Assembly (NCBI GenBank): GCA_946807835.1
Contig: OX327683.1
Span: forward strand, 11,599,001 to 11,663,000
Length of the DNA: 64,000 nucleotides
Reading direction: 5' to 3'
From: Ailanthus altissimus
Taxonomy: Eukaryota > Streptophyta > Magnoliopsida > Sapindales > Simaroubaceae
Shown here piece by piece: positions 55,495 through 64,000 of the stretch (its first letter is position 1; each line of letters opens with the position of its first letter). Position numbers and translations under genes: made by a program. The notes below the pieces were generated by a model that worked only from the letters and a program-made list of their open reading frames with translations, searched no databases and was not told the origin of the DNA.

Positions 55495-57297
55495 TGCATC
55501 GTCGTAGAGGCCCATGTACTAGGAGAGCAGCTGCGAAGGCTTTTGCATCTAAAGAGGAGCAGAGGAATGAGTCGATAAGTGTTCCTACGCCTCAAACCCC
55601 TCATTAGGCATCTCAGCTTGTCGAGCGAAAGGGTGGAAACATGATGTAGCTCAGATGGCCCAGATACTAGCGGTAGCAATCCAGCAGCCGAGAGAGACAA
55701 AAGTGTCTATTGAGCATGCCAATAAATTGAGCGCTAAGCCTTATGATGGTATTGGAGACCCTAAGAGAGCCTTATCCTGGTTTGAGAATAATGAAGAAAT
55801 TTTCCAGATTATGGGATGTACTGAAGAACAGATGGTGGTATACTACGCATTTCTATTGAAGGAAAGAGCGAAAGATTGTTGGAAGGCCTTGCAAATGAGG
55901 AATGCCGATGGGGGTGTCTTGGTCGCTTTTCAAAGAGGAATTTTTGAATAAGTTTTACCCCAAAAGTTATAAATATGCGAAGATAGAAGAGTTCTTCAAG
56001 CTGGAACAAGGTTCTCTCTCGGTGGCAGAGTATGAGAAAAAGTTTTTAGAGCTCCTTCGTGCTATTCCCTTTATAGCTCATAATAAAGAGCAAAAGGCTA
56101 ACCAGTTTGCAATAGGTCTCAATCCTTGGATCAGAGCATACGTGGCATCAGTAACCCTGACTCAGTATGAAGCATTGATGGGTGCTGCAACTCGAGTTGA
56201 AAGAAGCATGACAACCATCCTTAAACCGAAACAGTAGGGCTAGAAAAGAGGTTGGTCAAGTGGTTCTCGAAGAGGACCGAGTAAATTTACATGAACAAAT
56301 GAGAGATCTAAATGGTCTAGCAGTAAAAAACCAAGCGAAGGAGCTCAGTTTAGCCAAGCTTTCGTTAGGCAACCATCAGCCGGATTTCAAAGCACTAAGG
56401 AGAGTTGGAAGAATTTTTTGGTGTGTAATAAATATGGCAAAGCCCATCCGGGGGTTTGTAGGAATGAGACTATCGGTTGTTATAAGTGTGGTCAAGAAGG
56501 CCACTACATGAGAGATTGCCTGAATGATGGAGTTAGCAGTAGGCCAGAAGATAGACCACCAGCTCCGGGATAAACTAATGGTGGCCGAGGACAGATTTGA
56601 GAAGGTCCCCAATTCAAAAAGTCGAGCGGCTCGAACCAGCCTAATAAGGGAGCCGGTCGAGGAGGATCTTTCGGAGGACTGCAAAGCAGACCTCATACCC
56701 AGGGGCTAGGGTATTTGCAGTGACCCAACAAGAGGCAGATGCAGCCCCAGAGGTTGTGACAGGTATGATGTCAATTTTTGATCGAGATATTTATATACTG
56801 ATAAATTCTAAAGCGACCCATTCTTTTATTTTTATGGAGTTTACTGCAAAAGCTAGTATAGTGCCCCAGTTATTAGATTGTACATTAGTAGTGTCTCTTC
56901 CTACAGCAGACTCCACTGTAGCAGAAAGGGTGTATAGGTGTAGTAAAATCAGTATTGAGGGCCAAGAGTTTATAGCAGATTTGATTTTGCTAGCCATCAG
57001 TGAGTTTGATGTGATCTTGGGGATGGTCTGGTTATCTAAATATTAGGCCTCAGTGGATTGTTTCCGGAAAGAAGTCAGATTATGTAGCTCAAAGGGAACG
57101 GAAGTCATTTTCTGCGGAGTGCGAAAATCACTTCCCGTTAGTATGGTGTCAGTAATGAAGGCAAGAAAGATACTTTGGAAGTCGTGTCAAGGGTACTTAG
57201 TCTATGCCATAGACGTAAAAGACGGTGGAACAAAATTGGAGGATATTCCAGTGGTTAGAGAGTTTCCGAATGTATTCCTAAAGGATCTTTCAGGTTA
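55495..57297 (+). pseudogene. Chromovirus gag-protease remnant
   Basis: Gag begins with an Arg-rich start near 55497 (HRRRGP.TRRA). After a stop near 55605 the capsid runs on in another frame (KPYDGIGDPKRALSWFENNE, 55738-55797). The frame shifts near 55920 (FKEEFLNKFYP... to 56236), and a CX2CX4HX4C zinc knuckle follows (CYKCGQEGHYMRDC, 56478-56519). The protease piece (56720-57046) has DIYILINSKATHSFI where family members have a LIDPGATHSF-type active site, so the catalytic Asp is now Asn. DVILGMVWL and DCFRKEV follow, then EDIPVVREFPNVFLKDLSG, the linker to RT, where the deletion begins at about 57297. Confidence 0.82.
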
Positions 57298-57299
57298 TG

Positions 57300-58483
57300 G
57301 GGGGTGATTGTATTAGACCCGGCCGGTATATCCCGTACACATAGGCAGGTTATGAGGGGTGTCACTAACTCCGGGAAGTCGGGATGTCGAGTCATGTGTG
57401 TCGCTCTATGTGTACGGGGTATTGTCTTACTATATGTATGCGATGTAAGATTCCACTGCATAGCCAGTGAGATGTCTTGAGATATCACTGTGGGTGCTGC
57501 TAGTTGAGGCGTCCTGTGACCTACTCACGTGTGTGGTGCTAGTTGAGTCGTTATCTGAGTATAGAGCTTTAGGGTTACCATTAGTACAGCTTAGAAAGAA
57601 AATAGCTGAGTAAGGGCTTTAATAGTTTTCGATCTATCGATTGCATATTATGCATTTATATGCACATGCTAGTTATTATGTTGTATAGATTTTGGATATT
57701 ATTTTTCGAAGATGTAAATATAACCCGCTCGACAAGATTTTATCGGCATATGATGATAAAAACCGTTTTACAGCTTTATACCAATTTTAGAAGCATGATT
57801 TATACATGTCTTTTAGAATTTAATATCTATGCAAAATGTTATTTTATTTGAAATCTTAAATACACTCACTGAGCTTCTTTAGCTCGCTCGTTTTGTGTTT
57901 TATATTTTCTAAACCCCATTTCCAAGTACAGGTCTCGATACGCTAGTTGCTGATTCTCCTATCGCTGATTAGTGGGCCAAATCTTAAGATCATTTTGTAC
58001 ATGTAAATGTGGTAAATAACAATCTTTTTACTTTCAGCATAGTAGTTCTAGATTTGTGCATTGTACATATGTTTTGGATAATCAAGAAGAGATTTCGATA
58101 TTTTGATGATCGTTTCACTTTTTATCAGTATTGCAGTTTTATGATCATAATGAAATTATTGAGTTGAGTTGAAATTTTTTTGGAAAGGACCGGAGGTCCT
58201 ATTTAGTAGTATTGAGAAGTGATTTGGAAATAGAAGTATAATTCTTTGTAGGTTTTGTACTAAATTTTCAGAAAAACAGAGAAAACTCTGTCCGTTTTTT
58301 TTAAGAATTAATTTTTCATCTTCATGTATATTCCAAGATTTTCTCAGTAATTGGAAGAACTAAAAAAGGGGTTCGCCTTGCGAAATTTCTCAATTTACCC
58401 AGTTATATTCAGAGAAACTTTTGTCGGGGTGCCTGACAGGGCACTAAAATCTAATGTAAAAGGTCTCGGACGGGGTCCTGTCA
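57300..58483 (+). repeat. Chromovirus 3' LTR, 5' truncated
   Basis: It joins pol sequence at GGTGATTGTATTAGACCC, which in the 5' LTR lies at about 53684-53702, so the first ~1565 bp are gone. From there it follows the 5' LTR to the end (GACGGGGTCCTGTCA) with many substitutions and a single copy of the terminal unit. The following TTACT is the target duplication. Confidence 0.85.
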
Positions 58484-58488
58484 TTACT
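58484..58488. repeat. Target site duplication, right (TTACT)
   Basis: Matches 52114-52118 exactly. The transposase reading frame resumes here as (ATT) ACT ACG CAT CTT. Confidence 0.92.
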
Positions 58489-59407
58489 ACGCATCTTAAA
58501 AGTTTAGAGAAGCATGCAGCAAGGACTTACACCCAAAAAGTATTTGGTATGATTTGTGATGAGATTCGTAAGGAAGCTTCTTTTATTGTGTCAAACCATA
58601 TAAATATTTTGTAAATGTAAGTATATATCGTGTCTAAGTTTGTAGAAGCAGATAAAAAGTGGACTGTGTTTTACCACTCAAAGGATCAACAATTTAATTG
58701 TTCTTGCAAAGGTTTTGAATCATTTGGTTTCCCGTGTTGTCATTTATTTAGTGTGATTAAATACAATCATGTCAATGAGATACCTAGTACATTGATTATG
58801 AGAAAATAGACTAGAGATGTTAAAGTTGCAACACCACTTCTCACACCTTTAGATAATCAATCTAAGGACATCTTAAATATAGTTAGATATGGTTCGTTAA
58901 GTGCCGAATGCAATGAAATGTGTTTCTATGCCTCAAAGTCAGATGCTAGGTATTGAAAATTAAAGGGTGAACTTGCTCGACTAGGGAGTGAGATGATAGA
59001 ATTAACTAGAGATTCAGAAGAAAATAAAGGTGGTACTGTTAATGAAAAAGAGGCTAGAATTGTGAAATATCCAATTGTTGTGAAGACAAGAGGTAAACAA
59101 AAAATCCAAGTTAATGAAAGTGTGAAATCAAAAAGATGTGAAAATTGCAGAGAAGTTGGACATACGAAACGTAAATGTCCAAGTATGAATGCCTATAGCA
59201 CAGTAGCTAGTAAAAATACAAATATGAATGCTGATAATATAGGTGAGTAACCAATAATGTAAAAAAATTCTTTGATATTGTAATTATGTGGCATTAATAA
59301 TATTTTTTAATATATCTATGCTTTGACTAGTCAAATATTGCAGGAGTACAAAATGAAGATTCAAATTTTGAAATGTATAATACATTGCACTTGTTCTCCA
59401 TTAGTTA

Positions 59408-60835
59408 AGAGTCTAACTTAGTTGGATCTCCAAATAATAATATAAAAAACCAGGAAATAAATATAGACAATGGTTATGCCGCATGTCAGAGTAAATATAG
59501 AAAATGGTGAAGCAGAAGCAATTGAGGATTCTACGGTCTAGTTTGCAAAAATTGACTAATAAAATAAATAATAACATTATTTTTTGTAAAGTACTTTGTT
59601 TGTTTTAATTTTTTTAGGAGTTTAATATAATAAATGGTAACATTTTTTTTATTTATGTATAATAGGCGGACCTAGATATGAAGATCGCTAAAAAGTGAAC
59701 CTTATTAACTCCTCACGTTCTACAAGTCAAGGTGGCCAGGTCAATAATAAGTGGTAATTAATTAGCTTTTGATATTTTTTTTGTTATTGTACGAGAAAAA
59801 TAAGTTTTATTATTTTGCTGTAACTTTTGTTAACTAACACATGTGTTAGCCATTTAGCATTGTCAATAAAGAAAAACTATGACTTTAAGCATTATAAAAT
59901 TAAATTTCTTGCTAAAAAGGGAGTAAAAATCTATTTGTTTAAAAAAAAATTTATTTCATAGCCAACAATTAAGTTCTTTAATTGAGTAGATCTAAATGCC
60001 AAATCTGTGAAATAAATGAGACTGCTAGAGCTAGGTTAGTATTAGATTCTTTTAATTCTTGCTCTAAAAAAAAATAGATAAACTCTTATACCTTTACATA
60101 CTTAAACAAATACCAACTCTTAAATAATATATTATGTAAATAAATTCATTCAATATATTATGTAAGTAAATCACAAATAGTTTATTGTACATAGGTAAAT
60201 TCATTTTATGATGTATTTTAACCGTAAAAATTTCTCAAAAATTAGTTTGGATCCCTTTACAATATAAGGTAAAGGTCAGTTATATAATCCTTTAAAACTT
60301 TCAATGAGATTTAAATAATAGAATTAATATCACTTGATGTTAGTAAAAAAACAATATATAACAAGCAACCATAAATTACCAATTTTTAACTTGAAAAAAA
60401 TCTAACATCCATATGTTAGATAAATGAATTTCAAAGCGTCAACTAAAAGATTTTGTTACATGTCATTCTATTACTCTTTACACAAATAATTTGCATCTAC
60501 CTCTAATGCGGTAGGAGTTATCCACTTGTTCCTGTTTATTATTTTGACCAACATCAATGGTGGCTTTGATGGTACGTGGAACATTTCTCAAACGTTCATG
60601 GTATAATTCTGTATCAATTTTAACTCTATATCTTTCTCCTTATTTTCAAGTCTATTGACAAGGTAAAGCGTAAGACGAAATGTATCTTCCTTTGAATTAT
60701 ACTACAACAAAATATAAACGTCAACAATAGTCAAAATAAATTCAAACTTTTGAGCACCAACATGTATGAATAACTTGAAAATAAAACACCTCATAATTTA
60801 ACATTAATATATCACATGGTGTCTCCATGTATTTC
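59408..60835. other. AT-rich spacer between convergent transposase and Ulp1 genes
   Basis: Tail-to-tail spacer of about 1.4 kb. A short coding-like patch with splice-like borders lies near 59660-59755 but could not be joined to either gene. No terminal inverted repeat was seen here, which is consistent with both genes belonging to one element, though not proof of it. Confidence 0.4.
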
Positions 60836-63800
60836 ATCACGAACATGCCACAATCATATTCATTTGGTTGTTTTGGAACATTATTAGGATAAAATATACA
60901 AAACTCAACTATACCCCAATCTGGAGGATAGTTTTGGTTATATCATCGAATAATAATAGTTCCAATACCCGTAACTATAATAATTCAATATTAGTAAACT
61001 GTACGTTGCATCCAATTGGTAAAAAGAGAGAAATAAAAATTTAACTTACAATTTCCTTAACTATCTCCTCTCGACGTTGTCTTTGCCTAGCATCTGGTAA
61101 AGGATCCCAAATCTCAACAATTTTATAACAATTAAGATTGCTAGATACCAATGTTGTATATGGTCGTCACACACAGGAACAAAAACCTATATCATAAATA
61201 GCATGATTCAAACAATCATTACACATAATTTAAGTATAATATGTAAAAATCTTTGTATAAATAAACACGTTTCTTTCTTCTTCACACATATTAAGCCTTG
61301 ACATATACATTTCCCAAATTCTATGCTTGTGAACAAAGTCGTCCATGTCTGACTTATCTGTACGTTGTATATTAGCCACCACTATTTGCTATACAAATTT
61401 ATGTCATAAATTAGTACATGAAACTAGAGATATATAACCTTAAGTAACTAATTCTTATAGTACGATTCATATATTTTATTTAAACTTACCACAAATTGAG
61501 TAGTCAAATACCAATTACGAGATTCATGTGTTTGTTTTGAACTCTCTTTATTAGTTAAGTACTCGACAAAATAATTTATAATCTAAACAAAAAAAAAATG
61601 ATCCATGCATTACAAAAAAGTAAACAATCTAAAAGCTAATTCCCATGTAGTCAAATTAAAAATAAATATATCTTACCGCATCTATTATCCTTTCTCTAGG
61701 TCTTAAAGAGGACATTATACTTCTAGTAATAAGATGATGCCTAATATCCACTAATTTCTCGCTGTATCAATAACGCACTACAATTATTATTTATTTATTA
61801 TTAAGAGAAAATGTTAAAATGTTTCAAAGTCTTGATGTACAGTAATGAAAGATACTATCTTTCATTTGGATCCTTTCTAAATATATATTGAAAAATTTTC
61901 AAATCTTCTTCTGAAAGTGAACTTCTAAATTTAAATGAACTATTAGAAAACATTTTGCCACTCTTTTTTTCCTTTGTATATTGTTCATAAAAAGAGTTCT
62001 AATATTGACTGGGCTTTCATAATCGTGCTTCTTTAACTTGAATTGAATTTTGTTCACTTGATGATAATCCATCAATAGAATGAACCTTGTCTGTGTTTTC
62101 ATCTTGCAAAAGCAACAACTATAAAGTTTAAGTATTTGAAGTTAAATAAATTACTATTATTGACAATTTGTACTATCAATCATTGTAGTTTCCAATATAT
62201 GGTCATACCTCTATAGCAACGATGTCGAGGGAATCTAGAATACACTTCCCTTCCTTATTTCGTAATAACTCCTTCAAATTTATTTTTTCAAGTACCTCAT
62301 TTTCCTTTTTGTCGACCACCTTGCCCTTTGATGTGACATTTTTTTTGTTAGACTGACAATGACTTTCCATCTTCTCACTGCATAGGTTGGATTGCTTTGG
62401 GACTAGATGCTCTTTAATTGTTTCAACTATCTGTTGTATTCGTTAAACCAATACATAACTATCCAAATTGTCTATTTTTAGGTCACCAATTATATATTGC
62501 AAATCAGCAACCTCTAACCTAATCCGATCAACTTTCTAATTCAATAATGATAATTCTTTCTCACTATTACATTTATGTAATTGTTCTCCATGCTTCTTAT
62601 TCAATTTATCATCAAATGTTTCTTAGTATGTGATTTTTTGGGGATGCTTTTGTCTCAAATAAACCTAATAGAATCCAAATGATATATTAAATTATTTTTT
62701 AATAAAATCATATTTTACCTAATTACAAACAAATAATGAATATGTCGTACCTTTGTGCTACCAAAACCGTCATTCTTCTTAAGAAAACCTATAAAGTTAT
62801 GTACATCTTTATCAGACCATGCTTGTATAGGAGTTGGACATTTATTGATAGGTATGTGAGCAAATTCTAATTTATCTAAATAAAAAAGCTACAATATCAA
62901 CAACATGGTTAATGTAATAACATAATTCCTAAAAGCAATAATGTAGCAACACAATAAATATAATGTCATATTTATATAAAAAATGTCATGAGTATGTAAA
63001 AGAAAAAGTTTATTACCTCTAAAAATAGAATACAACCATTAACATATTGTTGTCGTCCCTCCTTAAACTTTTTGATGCTATAGACAAAACCGTTAAATGC
63101 CCACGTCGCCCAATTTTTCTCTTTTATGATTTCAATGTCTTTCAATGGAACCAGATAAGTAGGCAACAAATAATTACTAGATTTAGAAAAAATATTTGTC
63201 AAAATTGTAAACAATACAAAACTTCTCTTAAAGTCATCATTCACTTCCTTGCTACTGACCAAATTTTCCTCCAAAGTTTTCAACATAATGTATCTATTTT
63301 TATTGCAATACTTATTCTTCATATTAATCATATCTTCAACATCCACATCTACATCTTTGCCACCATCTTCAATCCTTATATTGACATCTATTCTACCATC
63401 TTTAATCCCCATGATATACTCAAAATCTTGTGCAGAGACTCTGAAAGTGCTCCTGTGCAAATAAATACATGATGTATAAGGATTATACATTTCAACTAAC
63501 TATGCATATAAGTCTCGTCTCAATCGCCCACACTTGATATTAAGAAGACTACCAAATTCTAAATCTGTAACAACTTTCTTTTGCTCATCTGACAATTTTA
63601 CAATAAATGTTTTAAAACGATTTGAGGTACATCTTGTAAGAATTCCTTCCTTCTTCTTACCATCGTCTTCTTCTATCTTATTATCTACTGAATCATTATC
63701 AATCTGGCTATAATGAGCCTTATCTTCCTTACTCAAGCATTTGAAACGATTCCCTAAATTTATCCTTTCCTAAAAATATAATTATAAGGTATCTCTAATA

Positions 63801-63990
63801 ATAACTCATTGTGTTAAATCAAATTTAATAAATCATCAAAGAAAATGTCATAAAAACTATTCACCTTTTTATTTACTTTAATCCTTTGATCCCGCGGTGA
63901 GTTTGCTTCCTTCTTGCTACATTAAATTACACAAAATTTTGAAGTTAGTATCATATGGTTATGTTATGTCAGGTGGCTTAATTAAATCAA
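60780..63990 (-). pseudogene. Multi-exon gene with Ulp1-type (C48) cysteine protease domain
   Basis: Ulp1 family enzymes cleave SUMO-type modifiers; plant transposons often carry relatives. Reading down from 63990, an N-terminal region (63736-63500) ends LEFGSLLNIKCGRLRRDLY. The next exon (63490-63000) has VSAQDFEYIMGIKDG, SFVLFTIL and NWATWAFNGFV...CILFLEV, the N-terminal module of plant Ulp1-like transposon proteins. An exon at about 62880-62757 is followed by a Lys/Glu-rich linker (about 62560-62200). LSEEDLKIFQYIFRKDP lies at about 61920-61870. The catalytic parts are DDHIQHWYLA with the His (about 61175-61140), KIVEIWDPLPDARQRQRREE with the Asp (about 61128-61068) and VPKQPNEYDCGMFVMKYME with the Gln and Cys (60885-60825). 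A 1-base offset at about 61140 between the His and Asp parts breaks the frame, so it is called a pseudogene. The 5' end may lie beyond the window. Confidence 0.75.
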
Positions 63991-64000
63991 ACACATAAAA

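Larger units (their letters stand above)
52119..58483 (+). mobile_element. Chromovirus (Tekay/Del-like Ty3/gypsy), internally deleted
   Basis: A complete insertion bounded by TG...CA and a perfect 5-bp TTACT target duplication. It comprises a 5' LTR 52119-55346, a primer site TGGTATCAGAG (55350-55360), gag (about 55495-56520), protease with the start of the RT linker (56710-57297), then a truncated 3' LTR (about 57300-58483). RT, RNase H, integrase and about the first 1.56 kb of the 3' LTR are missing. Long LTRs starting TGTAATATCC and the gag and protease text fit the Tekay/Del chromovirus group; the lineage is inferred since integrase and its chromodomain are gone. Confidence 0.85.
50688..59407 (+). 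pseudogene. FAR1-type Mutator-like transposase gene, split by a chromovirus
   Basis: The 5' part (50688-52113) follows a TTTTTTTGCAG splice acceptor. It encodes an N-terminal FAR1 zinc domain (IGKKFKNLEEAKDFYRQY, HWVCSREG, RVNC, LEHSHEL), then a MULE transposase domain (VLAFDSTYKTN with the first Asp, VVTDGDRAIRKAV with the second, CVWHL, TQRCEGMNSY). Frame shifts lie near 51630 (extra base) and near 52020-52050. After the chromovirus, 58489-59242 continues in frame with THLKSLEKHAARTY. A SWIM finger (C.C...CCH, 58699-58743) and a CX2CX4HX4C knuckle (59136-59178) follow, then a short last exon (59344-59407) after a GTGAGT...GCAG intron. It resembles both FAR1-related factors and MULE transposases. 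Stops near 58612 and 58807 mark decay. Confidence 0.82.

Noticed and set aside
63047..63472. Plus-strand frame of 141 codons
   Set aside because: It is the complement of the better supported Ulp1-gene exon on the minus strand, which has recognisable family motifs.

Overview
The window is nuclear DNA from a flowering plant, almost certainly a eudicot. It is AT-rich and gene-sparse. It has two host genes with canonical GT-AG introns, set in a bed of decayed plant LTR retrotransposons, an endogenous plant pararetrovirus remnant and DNA transposons. I cannot name the genus from sequence alone.

Host genes. A phenylalanine ammonia-lyase gene (PAL; two exons, 33526-37291, 709 aa) opens the phenylpropanoid pathway. 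An adenosine kinase gene (ADK; twelve exons, 40677-45104, 341 aa) recycles adenosine from the methyl cycle and cytokinin ribosides. Both are on the + strand and look intact, and both have recognisable promoter elements. A 753-bp PIF/Harbinger-like element sits in ADK intron 4.

Layout. 1-2095: a broken endogenous caulimovirid (florendovirus-like) with reverse transcriptase/RNase H remnant, a downstream region of unknown function and a TATA promoter. 4485-8650: a minus-strand Tat-lineage Ty3/gypsy remnant (Tat-A). 11750-12870: a small plus-strand Tat remnant (Tat-C) made of two LTR pieces around a piece of RT. 16205-16385: a 181-bp hairpin MITE with a 9-bp target duplication. 18143-22165: a Ty1/copia element whose gag is split by a 2.3-kb solo LTR. 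22350-32990: a second, larger minus-strand Tat element (Tat-B). Its gag holds a second copy of the same 2.3-kb LTR family, and its protease region holds an opposite-strand piece of a host alpha-expansin gene with two introns. The truncated 5' LTR of Tat-B ends about 540 bp upstream of the PAL start codon.

The right third (about 46-64 kb) looks like one Mutator-like territory. It holds a four-copy ~265-bp tandem array, a ~400-bp direct repeat pair, and a FAR1-type MULE transposase gene with FAR1 domain, DDE transposase, SWIM and CCHC fingers. In convergent orientation lies a multi-exon gene with a Ulp1-type (C48) cysteine protease domain. A 6.4-kb chromovirus (52119-58483, perfect TTACT target duplication) has cut the transposase gene in two. 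The most noteworthy items are this transposase/Ulp1 pair with its repeat array, the expansin capture inside a retrotransposon protease gene, and the tandem duplications that affect only one LTR of an element.

No tRNA, rRNA, CRISPR or organellar insert was recognised. Splice sites and domain calls were made by reading the sequence; no database search or transcript data was available.
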